A DNA stretch of 64,000 bases from Clostridia bacterium (GTDB taxonomy: Bacteria > Bacillota > Clostridia > Christensenellales > Aristaeellaceae), in NCBI GenBank assembly GCA_017395685.1, contig JAFQOD010000072.1, positions 1-64,000 on the forward strand. Direction: 5' to 3'. Under the pieces are notes generated by a model that saw only the letters and a program-made list of their open reading frames with translations, searched no databases and was not told the DNA's origin. Below are positions 8,101-17,776 of this stretch, in pieces. The translations under genes and the position numbers were made by a program. The first letter of the stretch is position 1, and each line of letters opens with the position of its first letter.

Positions 8101-9393
8101 TTACTTCTTATAGGTGAAGCCCAGGGTGTTGTAAGAATAATCGATGTTATGGGTGATGTTGATGGTATCGGATACCATGCCGACGGATTCGGTGCCGTCG
8201 GCGGCGGTCAGGCTGAGGGATACGCCCAGGGGGGAGGGAGCGGCAGCGAAGGTGCCGTCTTCAAAATACATATCATCCACATTGATGGAATAGGTGCCGT
8301 CGGCATTCAGCACCAGGGTGGAATAATGGGGGATGCCCAGTTCATCTTCCCCTTCGCAGGTGAAGGTGCCCTGAATATTTTCATGATAGAAGGGGATCTG
8401 GGTGGCCATGGGTACATTGGAATGAATGCGCATCTTGATGGTGAGCACCTTGGCTTCCAGCACACCCTCTACAGGAACAGCGCCCTCGGCATCGCTGGTC
8501 AGCACCACTTTGCCGTTTTCATGGGTGAAGGTACCCTGCTCGGTATAGGCTTCACCATCGATTACGGATTCATAGGTATAGCCGCCCACGGCATCCAGCT
8601 TCAGGGTGGCATTGGCATAGAAGCCCATGGCGCTCATATCCTTGACGCCAGTGTATACGCCGGCAGCCTCGGCGGTGGTGGCCTTCTTCAGGGTGATATT
8701 GGCGCCCGCCTTGCTCTGGGCAGATACATAGGCATTCACGTTGATCACGCCATCCTGGCAGGTGCCCTTCTGCTCAGGCAGATTGGGGGCATTCAGGATG
8801 ATTTCGCCGTCCATCAGGGAGAAGCTGCCCTGCTGGATGTATTCCTGGGCCATGCCCATGACGGTGAAGTGGCTGGTGAAGATGTATTCAGCGCCCACCT
8901 TCAGTTCCAGTTCATATTCATATTCGATCACAGAGCCCATGGCTTCCACCTGATGGCTGCCCACATACAGGCCCAGGGCCTCTTCGGCCACCAGCTTCTT
9001 GGCAGTGGGATACTGATTCTGGCTGGGATCCTCATCATTGATCTGCGGAGAAACGCCGGCAGCGCCGTAAGGCACCCGGGTGGAGAAGACCAGCGCGCCG
9101 CTTTCCACGGTAAAGGTGGCCATCTTCAGATTGTCATTGGTGGAATCGCTGTACAGCATCACATAGGTGCCGTCTTCGGCGCCGATGGTGCCATGGCCCT
9201 TATCCACGCCGCCCTCCAGTTTGTTGGTCCACTGGAAATTGTTGTTTTCATCAATGTTCAGATAGATTTTCAGGGGCATGCCCAGGGGGGAGGCATCCAG
9301 AATGTAGGTGCCGGCCAGGTTTTCTTCCGCCAGGGCGGGAACGGCGCCCAGCAGCAGACACAGGGAAACAATCAGCGCAAGCAATTTCTTCAT
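8101..9393 (-). CDS. Secreted protein with four beta-repeats, unknown function
   Basis: 430 residues with a clear signal peptide (MKKLLALIVSLCLLLGAVPALAEE is the start; cleavage near ALA-EE). The mature part has about four units of 90-100 residues, each beginning with a G-x-Y/F motif (LAGTYILD, ALGLYVGS, AAGVYTGV, IQGTFTCE), followed by an L-x-L strand, a GGYTYE or GTYSIN type hairpin, and G-T/S-F...G-x-V/I-x-L. This looks like tandem small beta-barrels of the lipocalin-like type. No catalytic residues were seen. It has a strong promoter (TTGACA) and AAAGGAG before the ATG, suggesting an abundant exported or cell-wall protein. Function unknown. Confidence 0.75.
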   Translation of the reverse strand: MKKLLALIVSLCLLLGAVPALAEENLAGTYILDASPLGMPLKIYLNIDENNNFQWTNKLEGGVDKGHGTIGAEDGTYVMLYSDSTNDNLKMATFTVESGALVFSTRVPYGAAGVSPQINDEDPSQNQYPTAKKLVAEEALGLYVGSHQVEAMGSVIEYEYELELKVGAEYIFTSHFTVMGMAQEYIQQGSFSLMDGEIILNAPNLPEQKGTCQDGVINVNAYVSAQSKAGANITLKKATTAEAAGVYTGVKDMSAMGFYANATLKLDAVGGYTYESVIDGEAYTEQGTFTHENGKVVLTSDAEGAVPVEGVLEAKVLTIKMRIHSNVPMATQIPFYHENIQGTFTCEGEDELGIPHYSTLVLNADGTYSINVDDMYFEDGTFAAAPSPLGVSLSLTAADGTESVGMVSDTINITHNIDYSYNTLGFTYKK

Positions 9394-9468
9394 TTTTCAG
9401 CGTCTCCTTTTTTCATTTGCATTCTTCGCCGCCATAAAAAACCTGCATAACGGCGAATATGATAGTTT

Positions 9469-9497
9469 ATAGTATAAAGAATTTTTTCCCCTGTCAA
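9469..9497 (-). promoter_or_regulatory. Strong sigma-A promoter of the secreted repeat protein
   Basis: Read on the minus strand, consensus TTGACA (9497-9492) is followed after 17 bases by TACTAT (9474-9469), overlapping an alternative TATACT. Confidence 0.75.
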
Positions 9498-9555
9498 GGA
9501 ACGGTTGTATTCCATTCGTTTGTTTCCAATCTATGTAATCCGCCCGGCCCGATCA

Positions 9556-9583
9556 TTGACTTTCAAAAAAACAATGATATAAT
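9556..9583 (+). promoter_or_regulatory. galE promoter
   Basis: TTGACT (9556-9561), 16-base spacer, TATAAT (9578-9583), 32 bases upstream of the galE start. Confidence 0.8.
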
Positions 9584-9615
9584 GGAAACATCTCTGGAAT
9601 GGAGGATGAAGGATC

Positions 9616-10629
9616 ATGCAGGTATTATTGACGGGCGGCGCAGGATATATCGGTTCCCATACGGCTCTTTGCCTTCTGGAGGCAGGCTATGACGTAGTGG
9701 CTTTGGATAATCTTTCCAACGCCAGCCCGGAGGCGCTGCGCCGGGTGGAAGAACTGACGGGCAAGAAAGCCCCCCTGATCGTGGGCGATTGCACCGATGA
9801 AAAAACCGTCACTTCCGTTTTTGAACAATATAAGATCGACGCCGTCATTCATTTTGCGGGCCTGAAGGCCGTTGGCGAATCGGTTGCCAAGCCCCTGGAT
9901 TATTATCAGAATAATCTGGATGCCACCATGGCGCTGTGCCGGGTGATGCCCAGATTCAACTGCGACGTGCTGGTTTTCTCCTCCTCCGCCACCGTTTACG
10001 GCACCAATCAGGAAATGCCCCTGAGGGAGGATTTCCCCACCGGCTGCACCAATCCCTACGGCTGGACCAAGTGGATCAGCGAACGCATCCTCACCGATGT
10101 AGCCCATGCCGATCCCACCCGGGCCTTCGTACTGCTGCGCTATTTCAATCCCATCGGCGCCCATGAAAGCGGCCGCATCGGCGAGGATCCCTCCGGCATT
10201 CCCAACAATCTGATGCCCTATATCTGCCAGGTGGCCTCCGGCAAGCTGGAAAAGCTGGGGGTATTCGGCGATGATTATCCCACCCGGGATGGCACCGGCG
10301 AGCGGGATTATATCCATGTAATGGATCTGGCAGAAGGCCATCTGGCCGCCCTGAAATATGCCCTGGCCCATAAGGGCGTGGAAATTTTCAATCTGGGCAC
10401 CGGTGTTCCCTACAGCGTGCTGGATATCGTGCATGCTTTTGAAAAGGCCAATGATCTGACCATCCCCTATCACGTCACTCCCCGCCGCCCCGGCGATATC
10501 GCCACCTGCTATGCCGATCCCAAGCGGGCGGCCGAAATGCTCCAGTGGCAGGCCCACCGGGATCTGAATGCCATGTGCCGGGATGCCTGGAACTGGCAGA
10601 AGAATAACCCCAAGGGCTATAACGCATGA
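9616..10629 (+). CDS. galE: UDP-glucose 4-epimerase
   Basis: 337 residues, the usual length. It interconverts UDP-glucose and UDP-galactose (Leloir pathway and cell-surface polysaccharide supply) in the cytoplasm. The Rossmann NAD motif TGGAGYIGSH is at residues 6-15; SSSATVYG supplies the catalytic Ser/Thr near residue 118; the Y-x-x-x-K pair is Tyr148 and Lys152 in NPYGWTKW; RYFNPIGAHESG and RRPGDIATCYADP are the sugar-nucleotide binding blocks. It is transcribed alone from a strong promoter and ends at a terminator just before the ctsR operon. No uridylyltransferase or galactokinase is adjacent. Confidence 0.96.
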   Translation: MQVLLTGGAGYIGSHTALCLLEAGYDVVALDNLSNASPEALRRVEELTGKKAPLIVGDCTDEKTVTSVFEQYKIDAVIHFAGLKAVGESVAKPLDYYQNNLDATMALCRVMPRFNCDVLVFSSSATVYGTNQEMPLREDFPTGCTNPYGWTKWISERILTDVAHADPTRAFVLLRYFNPIGAHESGRIGEDPSGIPNNLMPYICQVASGKLEKLGVFGDDYPTRDGTGERDYIHVMDLAEGHLAALKYALAHKGVEIFNLGTGVPYSVLDIVHAFEKANDLTIPYHVTPRRPGDIATCYADPKRAAEMLQWQAHRDLNAMCRDAWNWQKNNPKGYNA

Positions 10630-10645
10630 TCAAACAGATTCAATC

Positions 10646-10679
10646 AGCCGGTGCAGATCCGATTCTGCCCCGGCTTTTT
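10646..10679 (+). terminator. galE terminator
   Basis: AGCCGG..CAGA pairs with TCTG..CCGGCT, followed by TTTTT (10675-10679). Confidence 0.75.
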
Positions 10680-10696
10680 CAATGGATTTACAGGGA

Positions 10697-10726
10697 TTGC
10701 CCTTGCAGAGCCGGAAAAAATATGAT
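10697..10726 (+). promoter_or_regulatory. ctsR operon promoter
   Basis: TTGCCC (10697-10702), 18-base spacer, TATGAT (10721-10726). The CtsR box starts 10 bases downstream of the -10 element, so a bound repressor would cover the transcription start. Confidence 0.65.
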
Positions 10727-10736
10727 ACACTGAAAA

Positions 10737-10753
10737 GGTCAAAGAAAGACAAT
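10737..10753 (+). promoter_or_regulatory. CtsR operator (heptad direct repeat)
   Basis: GGTCAAA-GAA-AGACAAT fits the CtsR consensus of two RGTCAAA-type heptads spaced by three bases (first heptad perfect, second 5 of 7). Its place between promoter and ctsR indicates autorepression of the operon, released by heat or protein damage, as established for CtsR in Firmicutes. Confidence 0.8.
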
Positions 10754-10770
10754 TATCAGGAGGGATGATC

Positions 10771-11250
10771 ATGCGGCTCAGCGATACCATCGAGGCTTTC
10801 ATCAAGCAGATGCTGCAGGAAGAACAGATGGAAATTGAACTAAAGCGCAATGAACTGGCAGAATATTTCCATTGCGCCCCCTCCCAGATCAATTATGTAT
10901 TGGCCACCCGCTTCACCCCCGATCACGGATATATGACCTCCAGCCAGCGGGGGGGCGGCGGCTATATCCGCATTGTGCGGGTATGCCGGTCAGCCAATGA
11001 TCAGATTGCCTATCTGATCCGGGAGCGGATCGGCGAAAGCCTGGATGCCCAATCTGCCCAGGTGCTGTGCGCACAGCTGGCGGAGAGCAAGGCCATCTCC
11101 CTGGAGGATGCCCGGCTGATTGCCGCTGCCGTATCACCCCAGGCCCTCTCCGTGCCCATCCCGGAAGGGGTGAAGGACGCCATGCGGGCAAAAATTTTCA
11201 AAACCATGCTGCTGACCATCGCCCGGCAGAAAAATGCCCTGAACGGATAA
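10771..11250 (+). CDS. ctsR: CtsR, class III heat-shock repressor
   Basis: 159 residues. The N-terminal winged helix (SDTIEAFIKQML, ELAEYFHCAPSQINYVLATRF, then the glycine-rich wing SQRGGGGYIRIVRV) is diagnostic of CtsR; the wing glycines and arginine contact operator DNA and act as the heat sensor in studied homologues. The C-terminal half is the dimerisation and McsB-interaction domain. The ATG at 10771 is preferred to the one at 10765 because AGGAGG lies 7 bases upstream of it. First gene of ctsR-mcsA-mcsB-clpC, with its own operator at 10737. Confidence 0.95.
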   Translation: MRLSDTIEAFIKQMLQEEQMEIELKRNELAEYFHCAPSQINYVLATRFTPDHGYMTSSQRGGGGYIRIVRVCRSANDQIAYLIRERIGESLDAQSAQVLCAQLAESKAISLEDARLIAAAVSPQALSVPIPEGVKDAMRAKIFKTMLLTIARQKNALNG

Positions 11251-11325
11251 TTTTCCCTGGGCGCGCCTCTGCTTTCAGGCGCATACTATGATGAAAGCCC
11301 CATCAATCAGGGAGGAATTGAAATC

Positions 11326-11808
11326 ATGCTTTGTGAAGAATGCGGAAAGCATCCGGCAGAGGTGCTGATGACCACCGTGGTAAACGGTCAGGCCGCCAGC
11401 CGCCATCTGTGCCGGGAATGCGTAAAAAAATATAAGGCCGGGGATCTGCAGGGGGTATTGGCGGCGGTATTATCCGCCATGGCCCAGAAGCAGCAAAGCC
11501 CTGATATCACCTGCCCCCGCTGCGGGCTGAGCTACGCCGCCTTTCAGAAGAGCGGCATGCTGGGCTGCGCTGAATGCTATCAGGCCTTCCGCAGCCAGCT
11601 TGCTCCCCTGATCACACGGGTGCAGGGCCGGGCCCAGCATGCAGGCCGGCGGCCGCCCCTGGATCCCAAGGAGCAGGAGCGGATCAACAAAATGGAAGAG
11701 CTGCGGATGCTGATGGAAGCCGCCGTGGCCATGGAAAATTTTGAAGAGGCAGCCCGACTCCGGGATGAGCTGCGGGCCATGGTCCCTGCCCGGGAGGAAA
11801 AGGAATGA
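11326..11808 (+). CDS. mcsA: McsA, activator of the protein arginine kinase
   Basis: 160 residues. Two zinc-binding pairs of C-x-x-C motifs are visible, CEEC/CREC near the N-terminus and CPRC/CAEC in the middle, and the C-terminus carries a UVR motif (NFEEAARLRDELRAM) as in UvrB, UvrC and ClpC. In Bacillus McsA binds and activates McsB and helps titrate CtsR. GGGAGG precedes the ATG, and the stop overlaps the mcsB start by four bases (ATGA), pointing to coupled translation. Confidence 0.94.
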   Translation: MLCEECGKHPAEVLMTTVVNGQAASRHLCRECVKKYKAGDLQGVLAAVLSAMAQKQQSPDITCPRCGLSYAAFQKSGMLGCAECYQAFRSQLAPLITRVQGRAQHAGRRPPLDPKEQERINKMEELRMLMEAAVAMENFEEAARLRDELRAMVPAREEKE

Positions 11809-12797
11809 AAGATATTGTGGTATCATCCCGGGTGCGGCTGGCCCGGAATTATGAGGATCTGCCCTTCCGGGGCCGCATCACCGGGGAGCAGAGCGAAGCA
11901 TGTGTGCAGCGCACCTTGGATGCCCTCCGGGAGCTGCCGGAAATCTATCAGTTATTCCTGCTGCGCAGCGCCGATGAGGTGGAGCGCAAGGCCCTGATGG
12001 AATCCCATCTCATCAGCCCCGATCTGATGCAGCATGAAGAGGCCGGGGCCGCCCTGATCCGCAGGGATGAAAAAATCTCCATCATGATGAATGAAGAGGA
12101 TCACCTGCGCATCCAGGCCTTTGCGGCCGGAGATGATCTGGGCGGAGCGGCGGAGAATGCCTTCTCCATCGATGACGCCCTGCAGCGGCATCTTTCCTTT
12201 GCCTTTGATCCCCAGTGGGGATATCTTACCGCCTGCCCCACCAATACGGGCACCGGCATGCGGGCCTCCATGATGCTGCATCTGCCCATGCTCACCCTCT
12301 TAAAGCAGATGGGCAAGGTGAATCAATTGGCCGCCAAGCTGGGCTTGACCATCCGGGGCATCTATGGGGAAGGCAGCGAAGCCCAGGGCAACCTATATCA
12401 ATTATCCAATCAGGTAACGCTGGGCCGCACAGAGAAAGAAATCATGGATGCCGTATCCGCCGTTGCAAAACAGATGGGCGAAATGGAGCGGGTATTCCGG
12501 CAGAAAGCGGAGGAAAAGGATCTGATCATTCTGGAGGATCAGATTTTCCGTTCCTTCGGCCTGTGCTGCCATGCCCGGCGGATGCCGCTGAAGGAATTCA
12601 TGGCCCACTGGTCCAATCTGAGGCTTGGGGCCGCCCTGGAAAAGCTGCCCCTTTCTTTGGAGGAATGCGATGCCCTGCTCATTTCCGCCCAGCCCGGGCA
12701 TCTGCAAAAGGCAGCAGGCCGGGCCCTGGAGGAAAAGGAAATGGATGAGCAAAGAGCATCGCTCATCCGCAATGCATTGAACGGAGGAACAAAATAA
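11805..12797 (+). CDS. mcsB: McsB, protein-arginine kinase
   Basis: 330 residues, slightly shorter than the Bacillus enzyme. It belongs to the ATP:guanido phosphotransferase fold. The N-terminal VSSRVRLARNYEDLPF is the nucleotide-binding arginine block, and the central CPTNTGTGMRASMMLHLP corresponds to the guanidino-kinase signature with its conserved cysteine. McsB phosphorylates arginines on damaged proteins and marks them for ClpC-ClpP; it also inactivates CtsR. Start overlaps mcsA; the clpC ATG follows the stop codon with no gap, so stoichiometry is likely set by coupling. Confidence 0.94.
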   Translation: MKDIVVSSRVRLARNYEDLPFRGRITGEQSEACVQRTLDALRELPEIYQLFLLRSADEVERKALMESHLISPDLMQHEEAGAALIRRDEKISIMMNEEDHLRIQAFAAGDDLGGAAENAFSIDDALQRHLSFAFDPQWGYLTACPTNTGTGMRASMMLHLPMLTLLKQMGKVNQLAAKLGLTIRGIYGEGSEAQGNLYQLSNQVTLGRTEKEIMDAVSAVAKQMGEMERVFRQKAEEKDLIILEDQIFRSFGLCCHARRMPLKEFMAHWSNLRLGAALEKLPLSLEECDALLISAQPGHLQKAAGRALEEKEMDEQRASLIRNALNGGTK

Positions 12798-15206
12798 ATG
12801 GCGATCTTCGGTCGTTTTAATGAAAAGGCCCAGCGGGTAATCGGCGCTGCCCAGCAGGCGGCGGTGGAGCTTTCTCAGCCTTATGTGGGCAGCGAGCATT
12901 TTCTCATTGGCCTGCTCAGGGAGGCCCGGGCAGACGCCCCTGCCCTGCCCGATAACATCATTCCGGAAACGGTGAAGGAAGCGGTAAAGCAGATTACCGG
13001 CACCGGCAATTTCTCCGGCGGGCAATTGGAGCTGACCCCCCGGGTGAAAAAGCTGCTGGAAACCAGCATCAAGGAAGCTCAGCGGCTGGGGCACCCTTAT
13101 GTGACGGCGGGGCATTTCTGGCTGGCCCTGCTGCAGGAGGAGGAAAGCGTGGCCATGCGGGTGCTGCAAAGCATGGGCTGCGATATGGAGAAACTGAAAA
13201 AAAGCGTGCAGGAGGCCCTGGGCAAGCTTCAGGGCGAGGATGCCGGCAAAGGGGATAGCAGCGAATCCCATCTGAAAAAATACGGCCGGGATCTGACGGA
13301 GGCCGCCAAAGCCGGGGAACTGGATCCTGTGATCGGAAGGGCCAATGAAATCGAGCGCATCGTGCAGATTTTATCCCGGAGAACGAAAAATAATCCCGTG
13401 CTCATCGGCGAGCCGGGGGTGGGCAAATCCGCCGTGGCGGAGGGCCTGGCCCAGCGCATTTTCCAGGGATCCGTTCCCGAAACGCTGACGGATAAAAAAA
13501 TCATTTCCCTGGATATGGGCTCCATGGTGGCAGGCAGCAAATACCGGGGCGAATTTGAGGAAAGGCTGAAAAACACCCTGGATGAGGTGAAAAAGCGGGG
13601 GGATGTGATCCTCTTCATCGATGAATTGCAGAATATCATCGGCGCCGGCAAGGCGGAAGGATCCATGGACGCCGCCAATATCTTGAAGCCCGCCCTGGCA
13701 AGGGGGGAAATCCAGTGCATCGGCGCCACCACATTGGATGAATACCGCAAGCATATCGAAAAGGACGCCGCCCTGGCCCGGCGCTTCCAGCCCGTTACGG
13801 TCAACGAACCCAGCGAGGAAGAAACCCTGGCCATCATGAAAGGCCTGCGGGATAAATATGAGGCCCATCATAAGGTGCGCATCACTGATGAAGCGCTGAG
13901 CGCCGCCGTAAAATTATCCAATCGCTATATCGCCGATCGGTTCCAGCCCGATAAGGCCATCGATCTGATGGATGAGGCCGCCTCCCGGGTGCGCATTCAT
14001 TCCTTTACTGCGCCGCCGGATGTGAAGGCCCAGGAAAAGGAGCTGGAAGGGGTGCTCCGGGAAAAGCGGGAGGCCATCGACCGGCAGGATTATGAAAAGG
14101 CCGCCGCCCTCCGGGATCAGGAGCATGCCCTGCGCAGCCTGATCGAAGAAAAACGATCCGCATGGGAGCAGAAAAAATCCGCCGCCAAGGATACGGTGGG
14201 CGAAGAGGATATCGCCCAAGTAGTGGCGGGCTGGACGGGCATCCCGGTGAAAAAAATGACGGAAGAGGAAACTGGACGGCTGCTGCAGCTGGAAAAAATC
14301 CTCCACAGCCGGGTAGTGGGCCAGGAAGAAGCGGTATCCGCCGTCAGCCGGGCCATCCGGCGTGCCCGGGCAGGGCTGAAGGATCCCAAGCGCCCCATCG
14401 GCAGCTTCATTTTCCTGGGCCCCACCGGCGTTGGCAAAACGGAATTGTGCCGCGCCCTGGGCGAAGCCATGTTCGGGGATGAAAATGCCCTGATCCGGCT
14501 GGATATGTCCGAATATATGGAAAAGCACACCGTCTCCCGGATGGTGGGCTCCCCTCCCGGCTATGTGGGCTTTGATGAGGGAGGGCAGCTGACGGAAGCG
14601 GTGCGCCGCAAGCCCTACTCCGTGGTGCTCTTTGATGAAATCGAAAAGGCACACCCCGATGTATTCAATATGCTGCTGCAGATCTTGGAGGATGGCCGCC
14701 TTACCGATAATATGGGCCGGGCAGTCAGCTTCAAAAACTGCATCATCGTCATGACCAGCAATGCCGGCGCCCAGTCTGCCCAGCGGGACGGCATGGGCTT
14801 TGGGGCGGGGGGCAATGCCGCCATGGATTATGAACGGATGCGGGAAAAGGTGCTTTCCGATATCAAGAATATCTTCCGGCCCGAATTCATCAACCGGGTG
14901 GATGAGCTGATTGTATTCCATAAGCTGGAGCAAAAGGATATTGAACAGATCGCCGCTCTCATGCTTTCCCAGGTGGCCGACCGGCTGCAGGAAAGGGAGA
15001 TCCGCCTTTCCTACGGCCAGGATGTGGTATCCCATCTGGCCAGGGCGGGCTTTGATCCCCAGTACGGCGCCCGTCCCCTGCGCCGGGTGATCCAGCGCAC
15101 CATTGAGGATGCGCTGTCCGAAAAACTGATCGCCGGGGAAATTCATCTGGGCGACGGGGTGAACATGCGGCTTCAGGATGATCAGATCCTGTTTGAAAAG
15201 GAATAA
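12798..15206 (+). CDS. clpC: ClpC, AAA+ unfoldase of the Clp protease
   Basis: 802 residues. Order of domains: two N-terminal Clp repeats (residues 1-145), first AAA+ module with Walker A GEPGVGKS at 204-211 and Walker B around LFIDELQN, a middle domain containing a UVR-like helix pair (about 414-450, DYEKAAALRDQE), then the second AAA+ module with Walker A GPTGVGKT at 541-548 and the VLFDEIEKAHPDV block, and a C-terminal D2-small domain. It unfolds substrates, including phospho-arginine-marked ones, for ClpP. Last gene of the CtsR-controlled operon; the terminator follows directly. Confidence 0.97.
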   Translation: MAIFGRFNEKAQRVIGAAQQAAVELSQPYVGSEHFLIGLLREARADAPALPDNIIPETVKEAVKQITGTGNFSGGQLELTPRVKKLLETSIKEAQRLGHPYVTAGHFWLALLQEEESVAMRVLQSMGCDMEKLKKSVQEALGKLQGEDAGKGDSSESHLKKYGRDLTEAAKAGELDPVIGRANEIERIVQILSRRTKNNPVLIGEPGVGKSAVAEGLAQRIFQGSVPETLTDKKIISLDMGSMVAGSKYRGEFEERLKNTLDEVKKRGDVILFIDELQNIIGAGKAEGSMDAANILKPALARGEIQCIGATTLDEYRKHIEKDAALARRFQPVTVNEPSEEETLAIMKGLRDKYEAHHKVRITDEALSAAVKLSNRYIADRFQPDKAIDLMDEAASRVRIHSFTAPPDVKAQEKELEGVLREKREAIDRQDYEKAAALRDQEHALRSLIEEKRSAWEQKKSAAKDTVGEEDIAQVVAGWTGIPVKKMTEEETGRLLQLEKILHSRVVGQEEAVSAVSRAIRRARAGLKDPKRPIGSFIFLGPTGVGKTELCRALGEAMFGDENALIRLDMSEYMEKHTVSRMVGSPPGYVGFDEGGQLTEAVRRKPYSVVLFDEIEKAHPDVFNMLLQILEDGRLTDNMGRAVSFKNCIIVMTSNAGAQSAQRDGMGFGAGGNAAMDYERMREKVLSDIKNIFRPEFINRVDELIVFHKLEQKDIEQIAALMLSQVADRLQEREIRLSYGQDVVSHLARAGFDPQYGARPLRRVIQRTIEDALSEKLIAGEIHLGDGVNMRLQDDQILFEKE

Positions 15207-15213
15207 TCACTGA

Positions 15214-15240
15214 GCGGAGGGCCCATCCCTCCGCTTTTTT
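15214..15240 (+). terminator. clpC operon terminator
   Basis: GCGGAGGG (15214-15221) pairs with CCCTCCGC (15227-15234), followed by six T residues. Confidence 0.92.
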
Positions 15241-15257
15241 GCGCTGTAAAATTGGTA

Positions 15258-15286
15258 TTGGCGAAGATGAAAAAACATGATATAAT
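15258..15286 (+). promoter_or_regulatory. glgP promoter
   Basis: TTGGCG (15258-15263), 17-base spacer, TATAAT (15281-15286). Confidence 0.75.
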
Positions 15287-15337
15287 AAATTGTTAGCGCA
15301 CCTGCGCACTGAAACAAAGGGGACGGAGGAAAACATC

Positions 15338-17764
15338 ATGCCTACCACGCATTTCGATAGAGAATCCATCAAAAATTCCATTCTCGGCAAGCTTCAGCGC
15401 TATAACGGCCATACCCTGGCTGACGCCACCCCCCAGCAGATCTATTACGCCGTGGCCTCCACCGTGCGGGATCAGATCATGCAGAAATGGGTGGCCTACC
15501 GGGAACAGGATAAGCAAAGCAGCGGCAAGCGGCTGTATTATCTTTCCGTGGAATTTCTGACCGGCCGCAGCCTGCATTGCAATATCCTGAATCTGTGCAG
15601 CCAGGATGAATATCAGGCCGCCTTCGATGATCTGGGGCTGGATTGGCGGGCCATCATCAGGGAAGAGCCGGAACCCGGCCTGGGCAACGGCGGCCTGGGG
15701 CGGCTGGCGGCCTGCTTTATGGACAGCCTGGCCTCCCTTTCCCTGCCCGCCATGGGCTGCACCATCCGCTATGAATACGGCCTGTTCCGCCAGCGCATCC
15801 TGGGCGGCCAGCAGGTGGAGGTGCCCGATAACTGGCTGGAAAACGGCAATGTATGGGAAGTGCCGGTGCCGGAAGACCAGTGCGAAGTGCATTTCGGCGG
15901 CTATGTGGAAGAAAAAATGGAAAACGGGCGGATGCAGTTCATCCTGCGGGATTACCGCACGGTGGAGGCCATCCCCTATGATATGCCGGTGGCAGGCTAT
16001 AACTGCCAGACGGTGAATACCCTGCGCATGTGGCGCGCCCGCTCCCCCAAGACCATTGATCTGGCCTCCTTCTCCAGCGGCCAGTATTCCAAGGCCATGG
16101 AAGAGCAGGAGCTGGCCTCCCTGATCAGCAAGGTGCTCTATCCCGAGGATAACCACTATGCGGGCAAAGAGCTGCGCCTGAAGCAGCATTATTTCTTCAC
16201 CAGCGCCACGCTGCAGTATGCCCTCAAGGATTTCAAGCGCCGCTACGGCAATAATTTCCGTCTGCTGCCTGAAAAAATGACCATCCACATCAATGATACC
16301 CATCCGGGCCTGGCCATTCCGGAGCTGATGCGGCTGCTGATCGATGAGGAAGGCCTGGGCTGGGATGAAGCCAGCTGGATTGTGCAGCATACGGTGGCCT
16401 ATACCAACCATACCGTCATGAGCGAGGCCCTGGAAAAGTGGCCCGAGGATATGATGCGCAATCTGTTGCCCCGGATTTACATGATCCTGCAGGAGATCAA
16501 CCGCCGGGTATGCGCACGGCTGGCCGATCATTATCAGAATGGCTCCGATCCCCGCATCGCCCAGATGGCCGTTACCGCCTACGGCATGGTGCATATGGCA
16601 AATCTGTGCGTGGCCATGAGCTATTCCGTCAACGGCGTCAGCCAGCTCCACGGCGATATCCTGAAAAAGGATACCTTCCACAATTATTATCAGTTCACCC
16701 CCGAAAAATTTTCCGCCATTACCAACGGCATCACCCATCGCCGGTGGCTGATGGCCTGCAATACCAATCTTCGGGATCTGATTTCCGATACCATCGGCAG
16801 CGGCTGGATGCAGGATCCCATGCGCCTCAAGGAGCTTTTGCCCTACCGGGATGACGCCGCCTTCCGGGCCGAATTTGAAAGAGTGAAGCGGGAAAACAAG
16901 GTGCTCTTTTCCAATATGCTGATGCAGCGGCAGAAGATGACCGTGGATCCCGATTTCATGTTTGACGTGCAGGTCAAGCGCCTGCATGAATACAAGCGGC
17001 AGATGCTCAATGCCCTGCATATCCTGGTGCTCTATAACCGGATCATGGATGACCCCAATTTCACCATGACCCCCCGGGTATTTGTATTCGGTGCCAAGGC
17101 CAGCCCCGGCTATTATATGGCCAAGCAGATCATCCGCTTCATCATCGCCCTGAGCAAACTGATCGACCGTACCCCCCGGGCAAAGAAATTCCTGCGGGTG
17201 GTCTTCCTGGAAAATTATGATGTATCCGGCGCGGAAACCCTGATCCCCGCCGCCGATCTTTCCGAGCAGCTTTCCACCGCCGGCAAGGAAGCCAGCGGCA
17301 CCGGCTGCATGAAATTCATGATGAATGGCGCCGTCACCATGGGCACCATGGACGGGGCCAATGTGGAAATCCACGAGCAGGTGGGCCCGGATAACATCTA
17401 TATCTTCGGCATGCGGGCGGATACGGTCAGCGATCTGTACCGCACCGGCAGCTATTCCCCCATGGGTATCTTTGAAGCCAATGCGGAGCTTCGCCGGGCG
17501 CTGACCCAGATTATCGACGGCACCCTGTTCCCCGAAAATCCCGCCGCCCTGCAGGATATCTATCATAACCTGCTCTTCAGCGATCATTACTTCGTGCTGA
17601 AGGATTTTGGCTCCTATTCCATGGCCCAGCGCCGGGTGGACGCCGATTACCAGAACCGGGAAAAGTGGCTGAAAATGGCCATCACCAATACCGCCTGCTC
17701 CGGCATCTTCTCCTCCGACCGCACCATCAGCGAATACAACGATCTGATCTGGAAGCTGAAATAA
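15338..17764 (+). CDS. glgP: Glycogen/alpha-glucan phosphorylase (GT35)
   Basis: 808 residues, normal for the family. It releases glucose-1-phosphate from glycogen or maltodextrins using phosphate and pyridoxal phosphate. Visible blocks: GLGNGGLGRLAACFMDS (substrate loop), HINDTHPGLAIPELMR, VQVKRLHEYKRQMLN, and the PLP site EASGTGCMKFMMNGA with Lys659 as the Schiff-base lysine; most homologues have Asn where this one has Cys (GTGNMK to GTGCMK). The ATG at 15338 has GGAGGA 7 bases before it; an earlier in-frame codon at 15290 lies inside the promoter region. It is transcribed alone, away from any visible glg synthesis cluster. Confidence 0.96.
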   Translation: MPTTHFDRESIKNSILGKLQRYNGHTLADATPQQIYYAVASTVRDQIMQKWVAYREQDKQSSGKRLYYLSVEFLTGRSLHCNILNLCSQDEYQAAFDDLGLDWRAIIREEPEPGLGNGGLGRLAACFMDSLASLSLPAMGCTIRYEYGLFRQRILGGQQVEVPDNWLENGNVWEVPVPEDQCEVHFGGYVEEKMENGRMQFILRDYRTVEAIPYDMPVAGYNCQTVNTLRMWRARSPKTIDLASFSSGQYSKAMEEQELASLISKVLYPEDNHYAGKELRLKQHYFFTSATLQYALKDFKRRYGNNFRLLPEKMTIHINDTHPGLAIPELMRLLIDEEGLGWDEASWIVQHTVAYTNHTVMSEALEKWPEDMMRNLLPRIYMILQEINRRVCARLADHYQNGSDPRIAQMAVTAYGMVHMANLCVAMSYSVNGVSQLHGDILKKDTFHNYYQFTPEKFSAITNGITHRRWLMACNTNLRDLISDTIGSGWMQDPMRLKELLPYRDDAAFRAEFERVKRENKVLFSNMLMQRQKMTVDPDFMFDVQVKRLHEYKRQMLNALHILVLYNRIMDDPNFTMTPRVFVFGAKASPGYYMAKQIIRFIIALSKLIDRTPRAKKFLRVVFLENYDVSGAETLIPAADLSEQLSTAGKEASGTGCMKFMMNGAVTMGTMDGANVEIHEQVGPDNIYIFGMRADTVSDLYRTGSYSPMGIFEANAELRRALTQIIDGTLFPENPAALQDIYHNLLFSDHYFVLKDFGSYSMAQRRVDADYQNREKWLKMAITNTACSGIFSSDRTISEYNDLIWKLK

Positions 17765-17776
17765 CGCCTGTTGATG